Under the pieces are notes generated by a model that saw only the letters and a list, made by a program, of their open reading frames with translations, ran no database searches and was not told the DNA's origin. The position numbers and the translations under genes are program-made. 51,736 nucleotides of DNA from SUG1106 sp051883095 (GTDB lineage: Bacteria; Bacillota; Clostridia; Peptostreptococcales; Anaerovoracaceae). Below, in pieces: positions 1 through 7,362 of the stretch; the stretch's first letter is position 1, and each line of letters starts with the position of its first letter. The stretch covers positions 1 through 51,736 of the forward strand of contig JBJETB010000052.1 of NCBI GenBank assembly GCA_051883095.1, in the 5' to 3' direction.

Positions 1-140
1 TTATCTCAAAAAAGCGAGGCCCTGAGAAGAACGTATGTGGTTTACCGTTTACGATGGAAATCTCTAATTGACCTGACAGCTTGTATAGATTACAAAAACG
101 CCAACGGAAAGCATTGGCGTTATTGGTTTGGAAAAGAGAG
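1..140 (+). pseudogene. Decayed 3' end of an EFR1-type ferredoxin gene
   Basis: The frame starting at position 1 is open up to a TGA at 190-192. Positions 79-136 align without gaps to 35648-35705, the last codons of the intact ferredoxin gene in this window, and encode a similar IDYKNANGKHWRYWFGK tail (intact: IEYKNASRKRRRYWFGR). Upstream of position 79 the expected cysteine-rich 4Fe-4S motifs are not recognisable, so the copy looks degraded or the rest lies outside the window. It is followed at once by an aminotransferase fragment, the same order as at 34963-36838. I read this as a relic of a duplicated ferredoxin-aminotransferase pair. Confidence 0.55.
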
Positions 141-149
141 TCGGGTTAA

Positions 150-380
150 ATTTTATTTTTACTCTTTAATCAAATTTGGAAAAGATATTTGAAAGCGACA
201 CAATAATTCTGTTCAAAAACAGGGAGATACTCTACAAGTGGATAAAGGAAACGGAGGGTGTTCATTAAGTGAAGTCGGTTGCCGAAAACATAGCTTTGGT
301 TTACTATGATAAGGACATACATTCATATGACATGTGCGTGTGCTTGATTGTCGAAAATGGACTTCTTTTTTACTTCTGAA
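150..380 (+). pseudogene. Decayed internal fragment of a PLP aminotransferase gene
   Basis: Positions 181-369 align without gaps, by eye at roughly three quarters identity, to 36536-36724 inside the intact aminotransferase. The recognisable peptide includes ILFKNREILYKWIKETEG and ALVYYDKDIHSYDMCV. The frame has an in-frame TAA (about position 268) where the intact gene has a Tyr codon, and a frame break near 180, so it cannot make the enzyme. Similarity stops near 370, a few bases before the stop codon of the retron reverse transcriptase. This makes about 370-382 the likely left edge of the inserted island. About 0.8 kb present in the intact copy is missing between the ferredoxin and aminotransferase parts. 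Confidence 0.75.
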
Positions 381-381
381 T

Positions 382-2067
382 TTACTTTTTAGTATTCTTT
401 ACAATGCTGTTTAGCGTATCTAATAAGGGGACAAACCTCTGGAAATCGATAAATTGATAGTTTGCTAGAACGTACTCTGAGAAGATATCTTTGCCGTAGT
501 GCTTGTTTTTATCTGGTTTATCTTTTCGAGAAAAAGTCTTCCCACCAAGTACAAGTCCTAATAAATCCGTTGAGAACAAATCTTCAATTTCGCACTCAGT
601 TTTTTCATCTACTAGAGGGTTAGTTAGCAAAAAAAGTTTGGAATTTGGCAGTAACTTGAGTTGCAAAGTATTCTTCAATTCTTCGCGCTGAGCGTCGGTA
701 ATGTCAGTATCTTCACATAGAAAAGTCTTTAATGGTCGTTTGCTTTCGGTCTCATTATCGTAAAGCAGTATTACAGGGGAGTTTTGTTCGCGACCACTTA
801 TCTTTTGGAAATAAGAGAAGTAATTAGTAGCCCCTTTTTTACCTGTAAAATAACGATAAAGTACTTTCATCGCATCGCCGCCATCTAAACTGATGCCGAA
901 GAAATACCTCCACCGTTTTGAGCGTCGAAAGAATCTAATCTTAAAAATAAATTTGCCCTTATCATCCTTTTCAATTAAGTCAGGGTATTTTGTATAAAAC
1001 TTCATGAGTGCAGCTTTTAGATAACGCACGTCTGTTTTTCCCTCGGTCACGATAAGGGGTAAATCATTTGTATAGAAATACTTATAAAACATGAAAGCAC
1101 GGTACTGTAGTTCGCGACCATTTAAGTGGTATGCATCATGTTTGGCATCATCAAGCTTATTATTATACAAGTCAAGCTGATTAATGAACGCAAATCTTCC
1201 CTCCAATTGTTTTATATCAGCAGGGATTCCATTGATTGTGAATTCTCCTGTGGTATATAGCTGATGTGCCATTGCTTTTGTTTTTCTTGCATAAGTTCGG
1301 TTAACATTAATTTTTTTATTTACAACAAGGCCAGTCACTTCTTGTCTTGAATCTTTGTAAAGTAATCTTGTTTTTTTGCTGTTGACAATAAAACCAGCAT
1401 TTGAAATTACAGATGAAACTTCTCTGATGAAGCTTTCTTGATTATCAAAAAAGCTACCACTATTAGTTGAGAATGTTAAGTCATCTGCGTAGCGCGTGTA
1501 ATCAAGCTTGTACTTCTTTGCAATTTTGAGAATGCGCATATCCAGAATTTGGCAAATTAAGTTCGTGATAATGGGGGAACTTGGGGCTCCTTGTGGAAGG
1601 CGTCCATTGTAACAAGCTATCTGTGCAATGATAATAGAAACTTCTCGCGGTAGCAAGAAAACCTTGGACTTCTCAAAATATCCTTGGACCCGTCCAAAAT
1701 GAAAAGAATCAAAAAAATTTTCAAGATCCATATTAAGTACAAACCGTTTATTTCTGTGAATTTTTGCGTTTGTAATAATACTTTTTCCCTTTTCAAAGGC
1801 ATGGGAGATGTTAGGCTTAGTTTCTGTTGAGTTACGCAGGTTCTGCTGATGTTCCCATAAAGCATTAGCTAGTTTGGTTTGTAGACTTTTTAAATCGCCG
1901 TACGGAGCGCAAATTGTTCTAGTTTCTCCATTCTTTTTAGGAATTTCAAAGGTTTTGTAATAACTATCTGGTTTCTCAACATATAAAATATAAGTTAACT
2001 TTTTACGTGAAATTCTGAGGTAATCGGCTAAGTCGTTTCTTGTTTTTATATCACTGAATTTCTCCAT
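382..2067 (-). CDS. Retron reverse transcriptase fused to a TOPRIM domain (Ec67-like)
   Basis: This 561-residue protein has a retron-type reverse transcriptase domain at about residues 1-330: NAKIH (the retron NAxxH motif, 100-104), QGAPSSP (159-165), catalytic YADD (193-196) and VTGL (244-247). A C-terminal region opens with LIVTEGKTDVRYL (about 338-350), a TOPRIM signature, with a later LLYDNE acidic motif. Retron Ec67 of E. coli has the same RT-TOPRIM architecture and similar size. Retrons make an RNA-DNA hybrid (msDNA) and act as anti-phage systems, with the fused domain as the likely effector. The start at 2067 is chosen because TAGGAGAG lies just upstream; longer upstream reading would run through the msr-msd RNA. 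Assignment as a retron RT is firm; the defence role is inferred from the family. Confidence 0.93.
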   Translation of the reverse strand: MEKFSDIKTRNDLADYLRISRKKLTYILYVEKPDSYYKTFEIPKKNGETRTICAPYGDLKSLQTKLANALWEHQQNLRNSTETKPNISHAFEKGKSIITNAKIHRNKRFVLNMDLENFFDSFHFGRVQGYFEKSKVFLLPREVSIIIAQIACYNGRLPQGAPSSPIITNLICQILDMRILKIAKKYKLDYTRYADDLTFSTNSGSFFDNQESFIREVSSVISNAGFIVNSKKTRLLYKDSRQEVTGLVVNKKINVNRTYARKTKAMAHQLYTTGEFTINGIPADIKQLEGRFAFINQLDLYNNKLDDAKHDAYHLNGRELQYRAFMFYKYFYTNDLPLIVTEGKTDVRYLKAALMKFYTKYPDLIEKDDKGKFIFKIRFFRRSKRWRYFFGISLDGGDAMKVLYRYFTGKKGATNYFSYFQKISGREQNSPVILLYDNETESKRPLKTFLCEDTDITDAQREELKNTLQLKLLPNSKLFLLTNPLVDEKTECEIEDLFSTDLLGLVLGGKTFSRKDKPDKNKHYGKDIFSEYVLANYQFIDFQRFVPLLDTLNSIVKNTKK

Positions 2068-2087
2068 GGCATCTCTCCTAAGAAAGG

Positions 2088-2239
2088 TAAGCACGTGGCA
2101 ACTCATTACGCTGGAATAAGTACGAGTGATAAGGTTATCACAGAAGCTTATAACCGAGAAAAGATGGAGAACAGCAAATGTGTCCACCATTTTAGTCAAT
2201 GCTTGCGAATCACAAGCCCAAAATCTTGCCACGCGCTTA
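2088..2239 (-). ncRNA. Retron msr-msd RNA
   Basis: Directly upstream of the RT start, two complementary 14-base segments (a1 at 2226-2239 and a2 at 2088-2101) can pair along their full length with one G-U pair, and enclose about 150 nt. This is the a1/a2 arrangement of retrons. After a1 comes AGATTT and then a hairpin GCTTG-TGATTCG-CAAGC (on the minus strand). From memory, the Ec67 msr has AGATTTG followed by a GGTTG-TGAATCG-CAACC hairpin, so the match is close; the G in AGATTT would be the branching guanosine. The msd half contains an inverted repeat at 2126-2141 and an ACTC/GAGT-closed stem nearer a2. The exact msDNA ends cannot be set from sequence alone. Confidence 0.87.
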
Positions 2240-2240
2240 G

Positions 2241-2262
2241 TTTTGCAGAAAACTCTGCAAAA
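2241..2262 (-). other. Perfect hairpin just before the retron a1 repeat
   Basis: TTTTGCAGA and TCTGCAAAA form a 9-bp perfect inverted repeat around a 4-base loop. It lies between the -10 box and a1, so it spans the expected transcription start. It may be a 5' hairpin of the primary transcript, a processing signal or an operator. Confidence 0.6.
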
Positions 2263-2264
2263 TG

Positions 2265-2293
2265 ATTATATGTTTTTTCGACATGTTTTTCAA
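2265..2293 (-). promoter_or_regulatory. Sigma-A type promoter of the retron
   Basis: On the minus strand TTGAAA, a 17-base spacer and a perfect TATAAT precede the msr-msd RNA. Initiation near 2258 would transcribe the ncRNA and the RT gene together. Confidence 0.85.
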
Positions 2294-2536
2294 GTGTAAA
2301 CAAAAAAATACACAGTTTTCGGCAGTGAAAGGACACATATCCTAGCTTGACAGTAGAAATTTTTGCTAGTAAGGCGACTTACATGTACCGTGTTTTATTT
2401 TAGATAACGATAGCTATTAGCTTTTGTCACAGAATTGTTCTGTGCTGTTTTCCGTAAACAATGATTGAAAACAGATTATTAATCTTTAAAAAATGATTTA
2501 TTACAGTATATAAGAACCGGTGTACAGCTGGCTTAG
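2294..2536. other. Intergenic stretch between retron promoter and terminator
   Basis: About 240 AT-rich bases in which I see no gene, no clear second promoter and no repeat. Confidence 0.5.
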
Positions 2537-2569
2537 AAAACAGGAGGGACAATCTGTCCCTCCTGTTTT
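2537..2569. terminator. Strong bidirectional terminator hairpin
   Basis: AAAACAGGAGGGAC and GTCCCTCCTGTTTT form a perfect 14-bp stem with a 5-base loop. The plus side is followed by ATTTTTT and the minus side ends in TTTT. It overlaps the stop codon of the small HTH gene, so it mainly ends that minus-strand transcript and isolates the retron. Confidence 0.85.
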
Positions 2570-2756
2570 ATTTTTTGCTTGTTGTTTGGTTCCGAACATA
2601 GTCAATGACACTTTCCTTAGGTATCTTCCATGGACGACCCATTCGAAATCCGTTTAGTTCTCCAGTGGCTAAAAGCTCATATACCCGGTTTTTTCCGATA
2701 TGTAGAGCTTCCATTACATCTGCTATGGTCATAATATCTTCATATTCATTAAACAT
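2568..2756 (-). CDS. Small excisionase-family helix-turn-helix protein
   Basis: The 62-residue protein has the MerR/excisionase-like winged helix pattern: MTIADVMEALHIGKNRVYELL followed by a GELNGFRMGRPWKIPK wing and a short C-terminal helix. Such proteins act as excisionases for tyrosine recombinases or as small regulators in mobile elements. A GGAGGAG site lies 7-9 bases before the ATG. It is far from the integrase (22.3 kb), so its role as that integrase's directionality factor is possible but not shown. A broken relative lies at 4580-4725. Confidence 0.8.
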   Translation of the reverse strand: MFNEYEDIMTIADVMEALHIGKNRVYELLATGELNGFRMGRPWKIPKESVIDYVRNQTTSKK

Positions 2757-2960
2757 GACATGCTCCTCCTTCTATTTATTACATTATTGTTAGCTACGGG
2801 ATAAGAAAAAGCAAAGGTTTGGGAACGTAGAGCTCACTATAAAGCAACTCTGATTTTTGAAAAGTCTTAAAAAGCTTTTTTAATCTTTACAAGTATATAA
2901 CATAAAAGTAACCAGGTATTACTGCAGTATCTGTAATGCATGAAAAATGTATTACAACTG

Positions 2961-2992
2961 CGTATACTTGGGTAGTGTACCCCAAGGTACAC
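2961..2992 (+). other. Candidate origin of transfer (oriT)
   Basis: A perfect 7-bp inverted repeat GTGTACC-CCAA-GGTACAC (2975-2992) overlaps a second repeat CTTGGG/CCCAAG and lies about 45 bp upstream of a small mobilisation protein and a relaxase. That placement is typical of oriT in small MOB modules. The nick site is not identified. Confidence 0.5.
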
Positions 2993-3036
2993 GTATATAT
3001 AGGTTGTTGGATTGTAATACAAAGGGGGAAAGAAAA

Positions 3037-3309
3037 ATGACAAGAAAGACAATATCATTTAGAGCTGATGACGAAGTAAGTAAAATAATAAATAAGGTTA
3101 TGGATGAGAAAAATCTGAATCAAAGCGAAGCAATAAGCTATCTGGCAGCTTCATATGAAAAAAACAATGGTAATAATAATCCATATTATAGAAAGCTGCT
3201 TGCAAAGTTCAGCATGGATATGGAAACTGCATTATGTAAAGTAGCTCAAACAGGCGAGATAAAGTATGCATTGGATGTAATGGAGGAATTCGAATGTCAA
3301 ATATTGTAG
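3037..3309 (+). CDS. Small ribbon-helix-helix-like mobilisation protein (MobC-like)
   Basis: This 90-residue protein begins MTRKTISFRADDEVSKIINK, a ribbon-helix-helix-like N-terminus with a short beta strand followed by helices (LNQSEAISYLAASY). Such proteins bind oriT and help the relaxase nick it. The ATG at 3037 follows AAAGGGGGAA; an upstream in-frame ATG at 2947 would read through the oriT-like repeat and has no ribosome site. It overlaps the next gene by 16 bases, so the two are co-translated. Identification rests on the N-terminal pattern and on the relaxase neighbour. Confidence 0.65.
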   Translation: MTRKTISFRADDEVSKIINKVMDEKNLNQSEAISYLAASYEKNNGNNNPYYRKLLAKFSMDMETALCKVAQTGEIKYALDVMEEFECQIL

Positions 3310-3815
3310 TAATGAATAACACCTATAGTGATGAAGGAGCATTGGAAACGGTTTTTTACTATTGCCTTGAGAAATGTGAATATTGGGGCGGCTTTGGAGT
3401 GAGAGCCATCTCTCCACGGGAAGCAATTCAGTCCATGCAGTATATAAAAGAGTACTGGCGGAAAACCGGAGGAAAGCAGCTAGGACATATCGTTATTGGC
3501 GTTGATACAAATTTTGATACTGGAAGAGAATACACCAGATTACAGACTGCTAAGGATGGAGCATATTTGGATGACTTTGCAGTTATTGTATCATACTTAA
3601 TTTATCAAGAGGGATTTCAGAATTGCTTCTTTAAGCATGTAAGCAAAGAAGGCAGACCGCATGTTCACTATGTCATCAATACTGTTAATGTATCTGATGG
3701 GAAGAAGCTAAGCAGTCATAGTGAACTTGCGTATGGAATTCATCAATTTTTAGCTGGTAAATATCCAGATTTGAAATGGACTGGCGTAAAGTTCAACAGA
3801 GGTTTGTACGAATAA
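3294..3815 (+). CDS. Short relaxase / mobilisation nuclease domain protein
   Basis: The 173-residue protein contains GRPHVHYVINTVNVSDGKKL at about residues 120-140. This HxH metal-binding motif is characteristic of relaxases that nick DNA at oriT and become linked to it through a tyrosine near the N-terminus (Y11 or nearby tyrosines are candidates). It ends soon after the nuclease core, so it lacks the long C-terminal region of large relaxases. Translation overlaps the preceding small gene. With the upstream inverted repeats it forms a mobilisation module; no type IV secretion genes are visible, so transfer would need a helper element. Confidence 0.78.
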   Translation: MSNIVVMNNTYSDEGALETVFYYCLEKCEYWGGFGVRAISPREAIQSMQYIKEYWRKTGGKQLGHIVIGVDTNFDTGREYTRLQTAKDGAYLDDFAVIVSYLIYQEGFQNCFFKHVSKEGRPHVHYVINTVNVSDGKKLSSHSELAYGIHQFLAGKYPDLKWTGVKFNRGLYE

Positions 3816-4009
3816 GTAATCTGGATTAGAAAATTGAAATACAAAGTCAATTCACTCCTTGCAGGAAGTCGGTAAAAATGTTAGCATGACAGTAGAACGT
3901 GAAATACGTAAATCACACACAGAAGCTGTGCACTGAAAGTGTATTAGCAAAAGAATTTCGTGGAAAGGAAATAAGCCGGGTATCACCTTTGGCAAAGCAG
4001 GGCAAAAAA

Positions 4010-4522
4010 ATGAGTAAAATGACATCCTGGCATGTTGGAGTAGCGGCAGAGGCCATAGTTGCTTCACAGTTCGTAAGATACGCTTATGATGTATCTGTAC
4101 AGTATGGTGCTAATCAGCCGGAATATGATTTGATTGCAGTATCAGGAGACAGAATGCTGAAGATTTCTGTTAAGGGAAGCCAAGAAGGAAGCTGGGGACT
4201 TACCCAAAGCTTGAAGAAAGGACGATCCTATCATGAGGCTGCAGAAGAATGGTTGAGCCGACATCATAAGAAAACAGTATTCTGTCTTGTGCAGTTTAAA
4301 GGGGTAGAAGACTTTGAGATGCCAAGGATGTATCTTGCAGCGCCAGAAGAAATTGCAGATAGACTTTGCAGTGAAGCGAATGGTCGAGGAGATACCATTC
4401 TATATGAACACCATATATGGGGACCAACAGCTACAGCCTATGGAACAATAGATGAACTTCCAAAAGAATGGTTGTTTACTGCAAAACGTGCAGAAGAGAT
4501 GTTTGAAAAATATGGTCAGTAA
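4010..4522 (+). CDS. PD-(D/E)XK nuclease-like protein
   Basis: About 170 residues. The pattern GVAAEAIVASQF, then EYDLIAV, then MLKISVKGSQ resembles the PD-(D/E)XK endonuclease fold: a glutamate on the first helix, a D on the second strand and a VK on the third. The relatives are Holliday-junction-resolvase-like and restriction-like nucleases. The start at 4010 is the ATG just before the conserved part; the frame stays open to an ATG at 3899, but neither has a strong ribosome site. It sits alone between the mobilisation genes and a broken excisionase-like gene. The substrate is unknown. Confidence 0.55.
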   Translation: MSKMTSWHVGVAAEAIVASQFVRYAYDVSVQYGANQPEYDLIAVSGDRMLKISVKGSQEGSWGLTQSLKKGRSYHEAAEEWLSRHHKKTVFCLVQFKGVEDFEMPRMYLAAPEEIADRLCSEANGRGDTILYEHHIWGPTATAYGTIDELPKEWLFTAKRAEEMFEKYGQ

Positions 4523-4579
4523 TCAGACAGATAGAAAGTTCGGGTGGAAATCGAATCCATCCGTATTTGTTTCTTTTGG

Positions 4580-4725
4580 TTAGTTTATCTGAGATAACTG
4601 TTTCATGATGTAGTCATCGATAGATTTTCTCGGTATTCTCCATACTCTTCCTAATTTTCATGCCTCGTATAGTTCCCCTTGAGAGAAGTTTATACGCAAA
4701 GTATTCTGAAATATTAAGTGTTTAT
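4580..4725 (-). pseudogene. Frameshifted excisionase-like HTH gene
   Basis: Reading the minus strand, one frame gives NISEYFAYKLLSRGTIRGMKI and the next gives GRVWRIPRKSIDDYIMKQLS then a stop. Joined by a single-base correction near 4660 they reproduce the HTH-wing pattern of the intact protein at 2568-2756. No start codon or ribosome site is evident. It lies just downstream of the sigma-like repeat gene on the same strand. Confidence 0.7.
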
Positions 4726-4790
4726 ATATTTTTATTAGTTTTGTTGTCAAGTACATAAATGGCACTTAGTTGAATGACACACCCCTAATA

Positions 4791-6743
4791 TCATTCGAAA
4801 TAACCTTTTAATTTTTTAATTTCAGATGTACGTCTAAGCTTTTTTAGAGCCCTCATTTCAGTTTGGCGAACGCCTTCTTTCGTCATATTAAAATCATATG
4901 CAATCTGTTCATATGTCATTTTTTCACGATAAAAGCCATATCTCATTTTCAAAATTTGTGTTTCACGCTTATTAAGGATCTTCATAGCACTGTCTATTTC
5001 CTTTTTAAGAAATTCCTCTTCAATGGAGCTAAACATTTTATTTTCATCAATAATATAGTCATCCGGATATTCATTATCTCCATTTTCACACTCGGAAATT
5101 AAATCATAAATATCTTTTCGGGTTATTTGATAAAATACCATTTTTAGATATTCTTCGGCTTTGCCTATTCCAATTCCTAGCTTATTCGCTATAATTTCTA
5201 GAAGATCATATCCAGAATGATAAGCATATACATCAGTTATATCAATTAGGTTTGAAACAAAATAATAAACCCGAAGTATATTAGTTTTATACTTAGCAGG
5301 AAAGGCATAATACATCCAAACTGGTGTACATTCCTTTTGAATATTGTTTTGCACAACTGACGATACATACCATGCGAGTGTGGATGGTTCATTGGACTTT
5401 AAGTTATTCATGGCATCGATTAATCCAATAGTTCCTGTTGAAACAGCATCTTCTATGTCATAATCGTACTGACAAGAAAGAACCAAGGCGACTTTTAATA
5501 CATTACGAAGATACCGACTTATTAATTTTTCTTTAGCATTATTATCTCTGATTGAACTGGGTGAAAGCAATTCTTTTAACTCACCATTTTTTGGAATAGA
5601 TAATTGCTTAATATTATTTACAAAAGTATCTAGATTTGGAGATAATTCAAGAATATCGGTAAATACGGCCTCATAATCCATTTTCATGCTTTTCTTCAAG
5701 GTTTTATTAGCCTTATTGTGAGAAAATGATTCAAATGAAGTATCAGTAAACTCTTTCTCCACACCATGTACGTCATTTCCTTGAGTAAGAGAAGTAAGAT
5801 AATCAACAATATCTATTATCTCACAAGCTGTATTTTTTTCTGATTCTTCAGTATTTTTTTCAAGCCGATGAAAGCCATCACGATTATATCCATTTCGATT
5901 GAATCCATATCTATTGTATCCTTGTCTATCATATCCTTCCTCATCATATCCGTATATATTATATCCTTCACGGTCAATTCCTTGTCTATTAAATCCGTAT
6001 ATATTATATCCTTCTTTGTCATATCCGTCTTTACTAAATCCCTTTTTATTGTAACCTTCTTTATTAAAGCCTCTTTTATCATAGCCTTTAATATCATATC
6101 CTTCTTTGTTAAAACCGTTTTTATCAAATCCATTCTTATTAAAGTTAGTTTTATTGAATCCTTCTTTGTCAAAACCGCTTCTATCAAAGCCTGTTACATC
6201 AAATCCTTCTTTGTCAAATCCGTTTTTATCAAAACCTGTTACGTCATATCCTTCTTTGTCAAATCCATTTTTATCAAAGCCTGCTGCATCATATCCTTCT
6301 TTGTTAAAACCGTTTTTATCGAAGCCGTCCTTATCAAACCCATTTCTATTGAACCCCTCTATGTTCATTCCATTGCAATCGAAACCTTTATCATCATAAA
6401 GTGTTCCGTTTCGATGAAATCCTTTTCTATTGAATCCTTTGATGTTATAACCATCTTGAGCATATCCTTCTTTATCTCGTCCATATTTGTTAAATCCGGA
6501 TGCATTATATCCATAAGCATCGAATCCTTGCTCATCATATTTCGTTCCGTTCTTATGTATTCCAGACTTTTTGAATCCACGTTTATCAAATAGTGTTCCG
6601 TTTTTATGAATTCCATTTCTGTCAAATCTACGTTTGTCAAATCCCTCGTAGTTATATCCCTCGTCGTCATACATCGTTCCATTTCGATGAATCCCCTTTT
6701 CATTAAATTCATAGTTGGAATAATACTTTTTTTGATAAACCAT
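4791..6743 (-). CDS. Sigma-70-family protein fused to an N-terminal G[FY][DN]xx pentapeptide-repeat domain
   Basis: This 650-residue protein has two unlike halves. Residues about 8-293 are some 57 consecutive five-residue units of the form G-[FY]-[DN]-x-x (for example GFDKNGFDKEGYDVT). After a linker, about 405-471 resembles sigma region 2 (DIEDAVSTGTIGLIDAM) and 590-650 is a clear region 4 with HTH (LNKRETQILKMRYGF, then MTYEQIAYDFNMTKEGVRQ). It may therefore direct RNA polymerase to special promoters, with the repeats as a sensing, binding or structural part. The start at 6743 is chosen because GGAG lies 7 bases upstream; two earlier in-frame ATGs lack one. The aromatic-Gly repeat differs from the classical A(D/N)Lxx pentapeptide family. 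Target promoters are unknown. Confidence 0.8.
   Translation of the reverse strand: MVYQKKYYSNYEFNEKGIHRNGTMYDDEGYNYEGFDKRRFDRNGIHKNGTLFDKRGFKKSGIHKNGTKYDEQGFDAYGYNASGFNKYGRDKEGYAQDGYNIKGFNRKGFHRNGTLYDDKGFDCNGMNIEGFNRNGFDKDGFDKNGFNKEGYDAAGFDKNGFDKEGYDVTGFDKNGFDKEGFDVTGFDRSGFDKEGFNKTNFNKNGFDKNGFNKEGYDIKGYDKRGFNKEGYNKKGFSKDGYDKEGYNIYGFNRQGIDREGYNIYGYDEEGYDRQGYNRYGFNRNGYNRDGFHRLEKNTEESEKNTACEIIDIVDYLTSLTQGNDVHGVEKEFTDTSFESFSHNKANKTLKKSMKMDYEAVFTDILELSPNLDTFVNNIKQLSIPKNGELKELLSPSSIRDNNAKEKLISRYLRNVLKVALVLSCQYDYDIEDAVSTGTIGLIDAMNNLKSNEPSTLAWYVSSVVQNNIQKECTPVWMYYAFPAKYKTNILRVYYFVSNLIDITDVYAYHSGYDLLEIIANKLGIGIGKAEEYLKMVFYQITRKDIYDLISECENGDNEYPDDYIIDENKMFSSIEEEFLKKEIDSAMKILNKRETQILKMRYGFYREKMTYEQIAYDFNMTKEGVRQTEMRALKKLRRTSEIKKLKGYFE
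5865..6719 (-). repeat. Array of degenerate 15-bp coding repeats
   Basis: The pentapeptide-repeat half of the sigma-like gene is visible in DNA as tandem 15-base units, on the plus strand variants of TCCTTCTTTGTCAAA. Copies differ mostly at third codon positions and at residues 4-5 of the unit, so the array is old but selected at protein level. Confidence 0.85.
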
Positions 6744-6773
6744 AATGTGCTCCATTTCTGTGCTATATTTCAT

Positions 6774-7122
6774 TTGTTTTCAAAAAGTAATTATATGAAA
6801 TTCCCTTTGATCCAATATGTTACTCTGAACCGTTATTACGAATAATACTATTCTGGAGTATAGCACAAAATAATTGCAATTTCCATATGTAGTAAAATGA
6901 AATGTTTTTTCTACGATGATATCTAGAATAACTATAATTGAGAAGTCTGTCGGGTTGTTGTTTCTTCTTTTTCAGTTAGGGTTTTGCCTGGCTACTTTGA
7001 TAATACTTATACAGATTGTTTCCTGTGGCTTTCTGGAAAAGTGTGATAGAGGAACAGACCATATGAGCTCCGTGAAGCAGTGTAGCTCTTGAACGCTTTG
7101 AAATGCATGGGTAAGATGCCTA
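6774..7122. other. Intergenic stretch without recognised gene
   Basis: About 350 AT-rich bases upstream of the sigma-like gene (minus) and of an FnIII relic (plus). No convincing gene, tRNA or hairpin with a T-run is seen. A TATAAT at 6789-6794 (minus strand) could be the -10 box of the sigma-like gene, but a good -35 is lacking. Confidence 0.4.
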
Positions 7123-7273
7123 TTATAGAGACAGCCAAGGCAGCTGGCTATCAGGTTAGATTGCTGCCAATTCGAAGTTTACAAAAAATATTAAAACATA
7201 TTATGTTACAGGTGCGACGAGTAAGACAATAAAGAATTTAACCAAGGGCAAAGAATACTATGCAAAAGTCTAA
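7123..7273 (+). pseudogene. Fragment of a fibronectin type III-like surface protein gene
   Basis: One frame reads ETAKAAGYQVR; a second, one-base-shifted frame continues NSKFTKNIKTYYVTGATSK and TIKNLTKGKEYYAKV then stop. GYQVR and LTKGKEYYAKV are typical strands of bacterial FnIII domains, and a similar pair (SGYQICK, GEKYYYKVRAYK) occurs in the intact secreted protein at 10952-12709. No start codon belongs to it. Confidence 0.65.
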
Positions 7274-7362
7274 TATTTCAAGCATATATTATAATATTGA
7301 CAAGATAAGCCGACTGTTTGTTCAGCCGGTTTTTCATACCCCAAAATGGAAGGAGAGATTTT

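Noticed and set aside
364..373. Short match TTCTTTTTTA at both island edges as att core
   Set aside because: It is low-complexity and only about 10 bases, expected by chance in AT-rich DNA; 23562-23571 is also too far from the tRNA.
2068..2232. N-terminal extension of the reverse transcriptase by 55 residues
   Set aside because: The extension lies entirely within the msr-msd RNA and lacks a ribosome site, while the ATG at 2067 has one.
5865..6719. Repeat array as a possible CRISPR or plus-strand hydrophobic ORF
   Set aside because: Units are contiguous 15-mers without spacers and keep the minus-strand frame; the Ile/Ser-rich plus-strand frames are shadows of it.
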